Shown here one piece after another: positions 1 through 11,021 of a DNA stretch of 64,000 nt. Numbering within the stretch: position 1 is the first letter of the stretch; the number at the start of each line of letters is the position of its first letter. The notes under the pieces are model-generated. The model did no database searches. It was not told the origin of the DNA and saw nothing but the letters and a program-made list of their open reading frames with translations. A program made the translations under genes and the position numbers. The stretch is from Cocos nucifera (Eukaryota; Streptophyta; Magnoliopsida; Arecales; Arecaceae), in contig QRFJ01000776.1 of NCBI GenBank assembly GCA_006176705.1, positions 408,953-472,952 of the forward strand. Reading direction: 5' to 3'.

Positions 1-1085
1 CTGATTGACTATGGTGTGCAGTGTGGCTGGTCCACGCGGTCCATTGGAATAGTACTTGTGCGATCGGATGGCTGTGGTTGCTTGCGGTCAAGATCGAACT
101 GTCAGAGTTTATTCCAACTCTGGTTTGATTTTTGATTTCACCTGGATCGCCATCGGATGGCAGTGCTCAATCCAGGGGATGATCCGACAGTCCAGAATGC
201 TTTCGATGGTGATCAAGACTCCCGATGCATGATTTATGGCCAGATTTCCTCCATCAACGTGTGATCGAATGGCCAAAATTTAATCCGACCTGATCTGGCC
301 CGATACTCATTCAATTGTGATGATTTTTGGACCGTTGAATTTCTATTGAATGGCTAGATTTCACCAAAATTACCAGAGTTGTATCAGAGCTATTTTGATT
401 TAAATTTTATTCAGATTTCTTTGTATTTTGATGATTATAAAAGCTATTAGTCCCATATTGCCTTCAGAATAAATATCCAACCCTCCTAGCTCTATAAAAA
501 GGATCCTAAGCCTCCTGAAATAAACATCTCCAATCAAGATGAAGCTTTGGTACAGGGTGAAGCCAGGCTATGGGTTTATAGCTGCTTCAAAGCAATTGGT
601 GCCGAGAAGAAGAGCGGGGCTTCTATACCATCTTTCCACCAATGCCGATCCAAGGTCAGAGATCAGCCTATTTTATTTTCTTTTTATTTTATATATTTAA
701 ATTATGAACTTTTTAATTAATGTAATATTTATTTTTATGCTCTTTAATTTTATGCTCTTAATTTTTATTATAATTTAATTTTTATATTTTAATTATTATT
801 TTTTTGATTGCAAGTAGATGCTAAGATCTAACTAGTAGATCTTAGTACCAAGTTTAAATTCTTGCACCTTTTAATTTTTACTTTTTATTTTTCGACTTCA
901 CTTTTGATCCCAAAACTCTTCTCTTTTCTTTTTCTTTTGTAAAATCAAAGATTTTAAATCTAAAAATACTACCTTCCCTGTGGATTTGACCCGACTCACT
1001 ACTATCTATGAATTTTTAGTTATTTTAAGAAGTCAGATTAAACTGATAAGCATGGTGTCTTAACGACAACATCGCATTCCTATCA
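1..1085 (+). mobile_element. Ty3/gypsy-type LTR inserted in copia element C (left end outside window)
   Basis: Non-coding block that ends abruptly where copia pol homology starts. It holds a TATA box (tctataaaaa, 491-500), then a pyrimidine- and AT-rich stretch, and near 978-1000 a 'CCCTGTGGATTTGACCCG' phrase that is common near the R/U5 end of plant Ty3 LTRs. The right boundary is placed after tatca (1085), where sequence equivalent to the copia phrase gagtaccacatca resumes; GTACC (1086-1090) would be the TSD, but the left flank is not in the window. No internal domain is seen, so it is either a solo LTR or the last LTR of an element lying to the left. The LTR nature is inferred from composition and context. 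Confidence 0.5.
491..500 (+). promoter_or_regulatory. TATA box of the left-edge LTR
   Basis: The sequence tctataaaaa is a good plant TATA match in the middle of the LTR-like block. Transcription would start about 30 bp downstream, toward 530. Confidence 0.5.
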
Positions 1086-1094
1086 GTACCGCAT

Positions 1095-2735
1095 CAGTCG
1101 GATAGATACTATAATTTCTTGGTTTGAGATGGTGATCCTATTGAACTCAATGAGAACAACGAGGATCCGATCACCTATATGGATGCCATGCAGAGGTCTG
1201 ACTCTGATAAATGGCTAGAAGCCATAAAGTTCGAAGTGGAGTCCATGAAGGTCAACAGTGTATGGACACTGGTTGATCCATCTAAAGGGATAAAATTCAT
1301 TGGGTATAATAGATTTTTAAAAAAAAATAGGATGCAGATGGAAAGGTAGAAACCTATAAAGCCTATTTGATTGCTAAGAGATATCGTCAGCATTATGGTA
1401 TTGACTATGACTAGACATTTTCTTCGGTTGCAATGTTCAAGTCCATTCGAATCATGCTTGCTCTAGCGGCATACTTGGACTATGAGATTTAGCAAATGGA
1501 TGTGAAGACAGCTTCCTAAATGGAGAGTTGGACGAAGGTGTATATGATATAGCTTGAGAATTTCACATTCATAGACGAGTCTAAGGTGTGCAAGCTTCAG
1601 AGATCTACCTATGGATTGAAGCAGGCATCTCAGAGTTGGAACATGCATTTTGATAAGGTGATCAGAACGTATGGCTTTGTTAAGAATGGAGAAGAACCCT
1701 ACGTCTATAAGTGGGCTAATAATTTTATAGTCATATTTCTTATTTTGTATATAGATGATATTCTCTTAATCGAAAATGACATCCCAGCTCTATAGGAAAT
1801 AAAGGTTTGGCTGTCATCATAATTTTTTATGAAGAACTTGGAAGAAGCATCCTATATCCTAAGGATGAAGATCTATAAGGATAGATCTAAAAGGTTGCTT
1901 GGGTTGTCCCAGTCCACGTACATCAATATCATATTGAAAAGGTTCAGCATGAAGAATTCCAAGAAGAGCTATCTCCTGATAGGCCATAAAATTTCTTTTT
2001 TGAAAAGAGATTATCCGACAACTCCTCAAGAGAGAAAGCATATGAGTAGAATACCATATGCTTCGACATTAGGTTCTATTATGTATGCCATGATATGTAC
2101 AAGATCAGATGTGGCATACTCACTAGGGGTGGTGAGTAGATACTAGTCTAATCCAGATGAGAAATATTGAAAAGTTGTAAAGATAATCCTGAAGTATTTA
2201 AGAAATACTAAGGATCAGTGGCTCATCTATGGAGATACTGACTTGAAACTTATGGGATACATTGATTTTAGTTTCCAGTCAGATTATGATGATAGTAAGA
2301 GTGTGTCAGGTTATGTGTTTATTCTGAATGGTAGAGCGATTTGCTGGAAGAGTTCCAAGAAGCATACTATGATCGATTCTATATGCGAGGTGGAGTATGT
2401 CGCAGCATCTGATGTTGCGAAGGAAGCTATGTGGTTGTGGAGGTTCATCGGCGAGTTAGGAGTGGCACCCTTCTTAGATGGTCCGATTTTGCTATACTAT
2501 GACAGCATTAGAGTCATAGCTCAAGTGAAAAAATCGAAGGTACATCAGTGCACCAACCACATTCTGCATTGCTATCATCTTGTACGATAGATCATGGAAT
2601 GAGGTGATGTTGAACTTTAGAAGATCAATGAAAGGAAGAACATGGCCGACCCCTTTACTAAAGCTCTTGGAGTCAAAGAGTTTGACAATCATAAATGGAA
2701 GATGGGTATTTGATACTATTCTGAGTGGCTTTATT
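1095..2735 (+). pseudogene. Copia pol remnant of element C: reverse transcriptase and RNase H
   Basis: Three frames together give the order of a copia RT-RNase H. The stretch 1200-1290 encodes a DKWLEA...VWTLVDP-like RT start. At 1586-1795 the CKLQRSTYGLKQASQSWN block precedes the active-site motif YIDDILL (YVDD in the family). At 1829-2146 lies the connection region (KNLEEASYIL...YPTTPQERKHMSRIPYA). At 2243-2590 is RNase H (YIDFSF, SGYVF, CEVEYVAA, LYYDS). Breaks include a TAG at 1795, stops around 1500-1560 and 2146, and frame changes between blocks. Several stops look like TGG-to-TAG changes, the signature of methylated-cytosine decay. It is not functional. Its closest relative in the window is element B (19030-20720). 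Confidence 0.85.
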
Positions 2736-2747
2736 CTAAGTGGAAGT

Positions 2748-5579
2748 TGTTGGAAATTGTATCCTAAAGTCAATCATCTAGGTTATAGATGGTTGAGCTG
2801 ATTTATAAAATATACTTGAGTTATTAATAAATAAAATTATTATTTTGATATTTTCATCACTTTTGATGCATCTTCCTATAATAAACTCTTCTGTGATGAA
2901 GTTCTTAGGATTATTTAGACTTGACAAAGAAGAATTTGTCATTTAGTTCTTCAATGTATTCACGATCAAATGATTCATTGTTACCTAGGACGATAATGTA
3001 TCGAGTGTAGGTCACTGTGTGCCATAAATATTTGTTGTCATCTTAACCAAAAAATATAGAGATACTGCTATGGCATGCAGGTGAAGTGTAAGAATATATT
3101 TTACAAAATATGATCTAATTGCTTCTACTGTCAAGAGTTACTCAGAAAAGATATGGATATAAGTATTCCTTAGACCTGAGATCACCATGGTGACTTGCAA
3201 GCAACTTACTGCACTTAGGTACCGAATTATCTAAATTTTTAATTCAGTGATAGAAGGCTACTAGGTGCAATCAAGAACTTATAAAGTCAGTGCGTGAGTC
3301 AAGATGGTATTGATCCCTCCAAGTATTAGAGTAAGTGCATCACTGTATTTCAATTTAGCAAATGCTCGGTCGAAGTGGTCCATGTGATGGACATTGAATT
3401 TTAAAATAAATTATGGATAAATTTTAAGATTGGCAGTAAATTTTAGATCATCCTTTGAGCATTGAGGTCAAAGGGATGAGTTATACGGTAACCATATGCT
3501 ATAAGTTCGTCATTGTTGCGCCGTGACTTTTTGACCTATCCGAAGGTCGGATACCATTGCTAGATAGTCACATCGATTGGTATAGAAAATTAGTTTCTAT
3601 ACTATTGACTTAGGATTTAAACCTATGGAGTCACACATAATAGAAATTTCTACCTGATCTGATGGCTGATCAGGAGTCCCAATGGTCTGGGACTCTATGG
3701 TCAAGAGTCCCACTGGACTGAAACTCTATAATCAGGAGTCCCACTAGATTTGGACTCTACCTTTATGGATCCCACTAGATTGAAACTTAGAGTCCTACTT
3801 ATCTGAGACTCTCTGATCAAGAGTTTCACTAGCTTGAGATTCTATGATCGTGAGTTTCATTCATTTGGGACACTTGATTTAAGAGTTCCATTGGTTTGGG
3901 ACTCTTCAGGAGTTTCATGTTGATGGGACACTATTGCCTAGACACCCATCAAATTAGAACTCTATATTTTTAGAGGATTAATTAGCAACTTGATTATTAA
4001 TTAGCTTAATTTAATTGAGTGATGAGGAGTTGATCAAGTTTGATTGAATTTGATTCGATTGGGTTTGACCCGATCAAGTCATGAGATGACCTAATCGCTA
4101 TGGAAGATTTGACCCTGATTTAATCAGGGACTGGACTAATTAATTTTTAATTTAATTAAAATTTTATTAAATTAGATTAAGCTTAATTTGATTGGGTTTA
4201 ACATGGTCTAATTGGTTTAAATTAATTGATTTGGTTGAAACCAATTTGGATCAAGTCAAATGAGATTTGAATTCAAACTCACCCTAGCGCCCACCATATT
4301 TGACTTTTCCACCTTTTTCCATGCTCCATCTCTTTTCTATGTAAGTTTTTCTCATGCTGAAGAGAGGTTTCTATGCCCCCTCTCTCTTCTCTCTTTGACC
4401 TGGTCCAAGGGTTGGGTTGGTTTAAATTTAAGTTGAATTTTGAATTCAACTCAGATTGTTATTAATTAAAACTCCCTAACCCACTCAAGACTTATCCATT
4501 TCTCCATGCCCATTATGCTTTTGATGCATATTTTTGTGCATTTCTAGGTATGGGCATAGAGAAGGAGAGTCTTTCTATGCATCAATCACTTTAGGGGGCA
4601 CTGGATTTGGATGAGGAATACACTTGAATTTTGAATTCAAGTGGAGATGGTTAAAACCCACTAACCTCCCTTATCCATGCATTTTTCCCATTATGTCACA
4701 CTTTTTAAAAAGGATTTTCTCTAGGCATGCATGGGTTAATGTGAAGGATCAGAGAGGGGCATGGGAAGGTTTCTTAGAGATAGAATATCTGAGTGCGGCA
4801 TAGCTTTTTGGGGTGGAAAAGTCAAACATTATTTCCTGCACCACATCCTTCCTATTGCTACTTTTTCTTTTTTTTTCTCTTATTGTCATTCATTGAAAAA
4901 GGTATTTGAAAGTGAGTGTAAGGAAGAGGAAGAGTCTCTCTACCTATGAAAAATTGTTTCATGAGAAAATTCAAAAAGGAGTGGGCATGAGAGAGTTTTC
5001 GGGTGTCAGAGTTTCTGGTGAGTGAAAAACCCTAGGGTTGGGATCCTAGGTTTGGGTGGAGAGATCAAGTGCTGTGAGTATTGGATCACCACCAATTTGA
5101 AACACCACCTCATCATCTTTCGAAAAGCAAGTTTTGATTTTCTAGAGCATCTAGGAGATCAAAAAGAAGGCGATCAATTGGATTAATCGAGATCATCCAT
5201 CAAAAGCCCCGATGAGGAGCTAGCACTCTGGTGGAATTGGTCAGGATCAGGAGCTCTGTGTGGACCAACTATAGAGATTGAATGAGTGTGCGGCTATAGT
5301 GTGACACCAGTGGCTTATTTTAGTGGATTTAGATTATGGAGATCAGCTACCCATGCATAGATATCGAGTTTTGAACTCGCATCGATCAGCAAAAATAATT
5401 TGCTGATCGATCATATTTAAATTTTAAATTACATATTAGCATGTCTAGATCTTGAGTAGGATAATTGATTAGATCAATGCATGCTATAGAATTAATATTA
5501 GATTAATTTTATCTTTCACTATAATTAATTCAAAAATTTTTTTTGAAAAGCACGCCTAAACCTTACTCAATTTTCTTCA
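2748..5579 (+). repeat. 3' LTR of element C (about 2.83 kb)
   Basis: Begins tgttggaaattgtatcc right after a purine-rich tract (aagtggaag), and runs parallel to the reverse complement of the B LTR over its whole length: the same opening 100 bp, the GAGTCCCA array near 3660-3960, the AT-rich middle and a closing gcacgcctaaacc...ttcttca. It differs from B at many sites, so the copies are old. There is no coding capacity; a 62-codon frame at 4761-4949 is chance. Confidence 0.85.
3660..3960 (+). repeat. GAGTCCCA/TGGGACTC imperfect repeat array in the C LTR
   Basis: About ten degenerate units of roughly 30 bp, each built from gagtccca or its complement tgggactc with short linkers. Equivalent arrays sit in both B LTRs (17720-18080 and 25690-26050), so the array is an old fixed part of this LTR family. 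Confidence 0.7.
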
Positions 5580-5634
5580 GTTTTTGCTTGGGTCCCTGCA
5601 GATATGCCAAGAATTGATTTCAAAATGATGGAAC
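5580..5634 (+). pseudogene. Ty3/gypsy element G, RT fragment (left piece)
   Basis: These 55 bp read FAWVPADMPRIDFKMME in one frame, matching the region just before the RT domain of plant Ty3/gypsy polyproteins (FAWS..DMPGI...HRL). The frame resumes exactly at 29412 with HRLAVDLKHRPVKQKK once element A and one TSD copy are removed. The fragment is bounded on the left by the C LTR end and on the right by the A LTR start, so two independent copia insertions flank it. Confidence 0.8.
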
Positions 5635-8600
5635 TATTAGAAAATGTATCCTAAATCCAATCATCTAAGTGGTAGATGATTAAAATTAGTATATAAATTA
5701 TCTAATAATAATGGTTATTTGGCTGATTCATCATAGAAGTTCTATCTTTCTTAAATGAACTTTTAAATTATGATGAAGTTCTTAGAATCATAATCGATCG
5801 ATAAAAGAGGATTTATCAGATGGTTCTTAAATTATTCATGACTAAATGATAAGTTATTAATAAGGATGATAACTTATCGAGTATAGATCATTATATGCCA
5901 TATGCATTGGTTGTCCTCATAATCAAGTAGTGTGGAGATACTGGTATGATATCCAGATGAGATATAGGAGTACATCTGTACTGAATGTGACCAATGTAGC
6001 ACTCTACTATCAAGAGTAGCTAGCCAAGGCCAATGGACATAAGCATCCCTCCGATCTGAGATTACCATGGTGACTTGCAAGCAACTCACTATACTTTCAT
6101 ATCGGACTATCTATATTTCTAATATAGTTTGGAAGATTTGTAGATACAATCAAGTACTTATGAAGTCAATGTATGAGTCAAGATGGGATTGACCACTCCT
6201 AATTAGTTTTAGGAAGAGAATGACTCATTGTGTTTCAGTTTAGCAAAATCTAAGCCTAGGTATTCCTCATGAGGAGTTACAGGATTTGCAAAATTTTAAG
6301 ACATAATAGAGATGACTTATATGAGTGTTGATAGCATACTTGAAGTCATCTTGAGTATTATTGATCATAGAAATAAATTATACGATAACCATGGGCCTGG
6401 ATTCTAAGAATATTGCTTTGCATACATTCAACCTATCCAGATATCGGGAACCAATGCTAGATGGTTACTTCGATTAGTACAAAAATTGGTTCCTGCACTA
6501 CTAACTTAGTTTCAATCCTATAGAGTCATACACATAAGAGATTGTAATCTAATCAGATGGTTAATCAATGATTGAGAATTGTTCTAAGGTCAAACATTCA
6601 ATGCGATTGATGTTTGACCTAATGCAAGTGTTGCAAGAAGATCGATTAGCAATTGGATTGCTAATTAACTCAATCTGATTGAGAAAACAAGTTGAGATCA
6701 ACTAGTTGAATTAAATTTAATTAAAATTAGTTTGGACTTAATTAGATTAAGTCTAATTGATTTATTGGATAAGCCAATTGCAAGGGAGGACAAGTTCCTG
6801 TTCGACTAGGACTTGAGTTCAACTAATTTCTAATTTGATTAAAAATTAAATTTAATTTAAATATAATTTAAATCTAATTTAATTAGGCTTTTAATTAGAT
6901 TAGGATAGCCTATTAATTAGGTTGACTCAAATCTAATTGGAATAGGTTTTAATTTGGTTTAACCTATTCTATTTAAGAGAATCCTAGTTAGACTAGGATT
7001 TTTCTTTCCTTGCACCGTTAATTGACTCCACGCCCTACTATTTATTTCAAATGTTTTACATGAAGTTTTCCATACTTATGAGAAAGTCTCCCATGCCCCA
7101 TATCTGGTGAATTTGGAATTTTATTTGACTTGGTCAAATATAGGAATTGGTTTTGAGTTTTACTCTATTTGATAGAGTCCTATGAAACTAAAACTCCTCT
7201 TCCCATCTTGCGCCAATATTTCCAATGCCAACTAGTTTTTTGTCACCCCTTTTTATTTTATTTTGTGCATGGAATAGAATGGTCTCACACTTAAAAAAGT
7301 GGGAAGGGGCGTCCAAGAGTTGGACGCCCCATTGGACTCCTTAAAATCCTCCTTAAAACTAGGTTTTGACCTAGTCAAAGGAGGAGATTGTGGGACGCCA
7401 CCTTTAAATGTTTTTGAGCATCAAAAAATTCTGAGAGTCCATATGAAAAGGCATAAGAAAAGAAGGGAGGGCATGGAGGTTATGGGCGCCCACTTCCTAT
7501 AGGAACCGATCTAGGATTCTAGAGTTAGCTTTTGAAACTTTTTCAAAATTATAGCAGAAGAGGTTAATTAATCACATTAAATCATGAACAGTATAACATA
7601 AAATCCTAGATATAGGATTCTATTACATGATTAAGGCATGCTATTAAATCAAAAAATAAAATATCAAAAGAACTGTATATTAATCATATCAATAGCAGAC
7701 TACTTTAGATCAGATCTAGACATGTAATAGAAAGATTAGATCACTCTTACCTTTGAATCTCCAGTTTTTTAATTCGCTGATCCAGGTCTAAGATGGTTGC
7801 TCAGAGCCGCACATGTGTCCAACCTCTACGAGTTATCCACATGAGCCCTTGATTGTAGATCTGAAGTTTGGTGCTCAAAAATTAGCACAGTATGCTAGTG
7901 CTGTGCTGATCCTTCTCCAATGATCGATCTGGATCTTCTTTCCTTTAAGCTTGGACTCTCCAACTTTCTAAAGTCAAGAAAGATGATTCTTGATACTGAG
8001 ACACATCTCAAACACTCACAAAGATGGAGGAATAGGAGTGAAAGAAAAAACCTAGAAGAAGATCCTCTTCTTCTTCTTTCTTCTCTCACCAAAGCACCTT
8101 GATTGGTGCCTTTAAAAAATCTCATGCCCTAGGCTTCTCTCTCAGATTTTTCACACCCCAAATGACCTCTCTCAGATGTGTAATTCATAAAAAAAATTAG
8201 ATCAAAATTTATTTTATATAAGAAGATATAGAGGAATCCTTGACTAGGTCAAATACCTAGTCAAGGGTTATCTAAATAGGGCTAGAATTGGGGCACCCAA
8301 CTCTTGGGTGCCCTCTCCTTTATTTTTTATGTGTACTACCAGGAAATGTTGCAAAAAAAGGCCTCTAAGATATAAAAATTTAAGAGGAAAAATAGGGATG
8401 TGGGCAACACAAAATAGGAAGGAGTTTTGGTTTCTCAAAATTCTATCTCATAGAGTTTAAATCAACTCAAACTCTTCTTTTGACTTGATCACAATATCTA
8501 AATACCATATTTGAGATAAAGAAAGCAAGGGAGTGTGCATGAACATCTGAAGAGAAATATTTTCATGAAAAAATCCAACAAAAATGGCATGGGGGGCATT

Positions 8601-11008
8601 GGGGCTGAGGTGGTGCATGGAGATAGGAGTCCTAGTCTCACTAGGACTCCTAGTTTGACTTCGTCCAACTTGATTCTTTGATCAAATTAAATTAGGATTT
8701 AATTAACTCAATTAGATTAAGTTTTAGTCTAACTAATAATTTAATTAAATTTGATTAAATTTAATTTAATTTTAATTTAATTTTTTAATTAAATTAGAAA
8801 AATTGGGTTGATACAAGTCCTAATTGAACTAGGATTAGTTCTTCCTTGCAATTTGCTCATCCAATAAACAAACTGAACTTGATCCAATCAATCCCAAACC
8901 AAATCTAATTAAATTATATTTAATTAAACTTAATCTCAATCCTTTGACTTAATCAAATTAAGCTAATTAATAATCTAATTGCTAATCGATCCTCTTGCAA
9001 TACTTGCACTAGGTCAAACATTAATCGTATTGAATGTTTAACCCTAGAACGATTCTTAATCATCGATCAATCATTTGATTAGATCAAGAACTCTAATGTA
9101 TATGATCTCATAGGTTCAAACCTAAGTCAATAGCACAGGAATAAATTACTATATCAATCGAAGTGACCATCTAGTAATGGTATCCGATAGCCGGATAGGT
9201 CGAATGTGTAGAACAACATCCTTAGAATCCATGTGGATATAGTTTTTATATAATTCATCTTCTTGACCAAAATGCTTATAGAATACCTCAGAGTTGAACT
9301 GTCAACCCTGATTAGGTCATCCACGTTATATTTTAAAATATCAAATCCATCTCATTGATTATCCTAGCTAAGATTTTTGCTATATTGAAATATAATGATG
9401 CATTCTTCTCCAACTCTTGGAGTGGTCAATCCCATCTTGATCACTCACCAACTTCGTAAGTACTTGACTATACCCAGAAACCTTCCATTACTAAATTAAA
9501 AATTTAGTTAGTCTAGTACCAAAGCATAGTGAGTTGCTTGCAAGCCACTATGATGATCTCAGGTCTAAGGGACACTTATACCTATATCCCATTAGAGAAA
9601 TTTTTGACAGCAGAATGCTCTGGAGTTGGTCATATTCAATGACGATGTATCCATACATCTTACTTGTATGCCATACTAGTATCTCCATAATTCTTGGTTG
9701 AGAGGATAACCAATCCATATGGCATACAACGATCTATGCTCGATAAACACTGTCATCCTTATTAACAGCGTATCATTTGATTGTGAATAGTTTAAGGACT
9801 AATCGATAAATCCTCTTTTTATCGAAGCTAAATAGTTCTAAGGACTTCATCACAACAATCGAGTTCATTAGAAGATATAGAATTTATGATAAAAATATCA
9901 AAAATATATTTTATTTAATAATGAATCAATTATAATTATAAGATAGCACAACCATCAATAGACTGACGATTGACTTTGGAATACATTTTCCAACACTTCC
10001 TTGGAGAAAAAGGTTTCATTAGGACATGAAAAGTTCATATCCTAATGAAGATAAAGGTAAGAGAATATTACTTTCTCTTGTAATTTTCTTCCATGTTATT
10101 TTTTTCTTATTTTTATATTACTTTTATGTGATAAAAATCTAAGAGAGAGAGAAAGAGTGCATGGGAAGGATGCTCCAAGGAGTTGGAGCATGGTGATCAT
10201 TTTGGACATGATTTGATCATGTCCTGATGAGAGAAAAGTAAAGAGAAGATAGTCTTCTCTTAAGATTCTTTTGAGAATCCTTTCTTCTTAATTTATGTAT
10301 GATTTTTCTATGAGAAAAATCAAAAAGGAAGAGATCTGAAAGCATGAAAATTTTTTTGAGAAGAAGTTCTTATCTTGTCTAGATATGAAGATCCATTTAG
10401 GACATTAATGGTTGATGTCCTAAAAAGAGAAGATCTATCTTCTCTTAGGATCTTTCTTAATTATTTAATTTTTAATTTTTGAAAGATCCAATGATTGGAT
10501 TTCTTTCTTAATCCTTCTCTTATTTTTCATCTCTTGAAGTGTCCAAGAGATCATAAGAATAAATTTTAGGTTAACCATCAGGAGGGATCCACGAGAAGCT
10601 AACACTTCGAGCGGATCTTCGTTCGACAAACCTTCGATTTTATTGCAGCCTCATGTGGATCACCTATAGTGGTTGGATGCGTGTGCAGCTCCAAAAGCAA
10701 CAATGAAAATCAACAATCGAGTTCTCGATCCATGCAAAGGTAAGAGATATGATCTCTTCTCTTATCTAAATGCGATCTAAATTTTAGATTTAGAATCATT
10801 CTAGATCTAGGGTATTGATTTGATCAATACCAAATCTTTTATTTTTTGATTTAAAATGCAATATGACATGTGATAGGTCCTAGATGTAGGGTTTAGTAAT
10901 TAGATTACATGCATTTATAGATTAAAATGTTTAATTTACAACTTCCGCTGTATTACATTTCAAAAAAATTTTGAAATTCATGGATGAAATCGTGCATATT
11001 TTCAAACA
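5635..11008 (+). repeat. 5' LTR of element A (interrupted 7498-10000 by solo LTR S)
   Basis: Begins tattagaaaatgtatcc (ancestrally tgttggaaaatg) and ends gcatattttcaaaca immediately before the primer-binding site. The sequence 5635-7497 continues at 10001-11008, and the uninterrupted copy in the 3' LTR (26976-29406) confirms this. It holds AT-rich TTAATT-type tracts at 6690-6960. The LTR is about 2.87 kb without S. Confidence 0.87.
7498..9995 (-). mobile_element. Solo LTR S of a B-like copia family, TSD CTTCC
   Basis: A 2.5-kb block in reverse orientation that lacks any internal region. It is flanked by CTTCC at 7493-7497 and 9996-10000. The A 3' LTR (around 28525) shows the empty site, cactttcttgg. 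Read in its own direction the block starts tgttggaaaatgtattcc and shares the opening region of the A/B/C LTRs; its end is degenerate (gttcctata instead of a CA end). It contains the AT-rich middle and small chance frames only. A solo LTR is the usual product of recombination between the two LTRs of one insertion. Confidence 0.85.
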
Positions 11009-11021
11009 GTGGTATCAGAGC
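11009..11021 (+). other. Primer-binding site of element A (initiator tRNA-Met)
   Basis: The sequence gtggtatcagagc directly follows the LTR end. Its core TGGTATCAGAGC is complementary to the 3' end of plant initiator tRNA-Met, the primer used by most plant copia elements. Confidence 0.85.

Larger units (their letters stand above)
1086..5579 (+). mobile_element. Copia element C, 3' half (RT, RNase H and 3' LTR)
   Basis: This is the remaining 3' part of a long-LTR Ty1/copia element related to element B; the rest lies left of the window behind the inserted LTR. It comprises decayed pol (about 1095-2735), a polypurine-like tract and a 2.83-kb LTR. The LTR ends at 5579 in ttttcttca, which aligns with the B terminus ttttccaaca. 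Directly after it, at 5580, a Ty3 RT reading frame begins. C was therefore inserted in a Ty3 element, and GTTTT (5580-5584) is its expected right TSD. Confidence 0.8.

Noticed and set aside
4761..4949. 62-codon frame with a hydrophobic FSFFFSY stretch in the C LTR
   Set aside because: Poly-T/pyrimidine DNA reads as Phe/Ser in any frame. It lies inside an LTR and is not conserved in B.
3200..10000. Possible host genes between retroelements
   Set aside because: All stretches that looked gene-like turned out to be LTR sequence with a second copy in the window. No exon-intron gene structure with conserved protein was found.
11009..11021. tRNA gene fragment
   Set aside because: Only the 12-13 nt core complementary to the tRNA-Met 3' end is present, exactly next to LTR ends in all copia elements. 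It is a primer-binding site.
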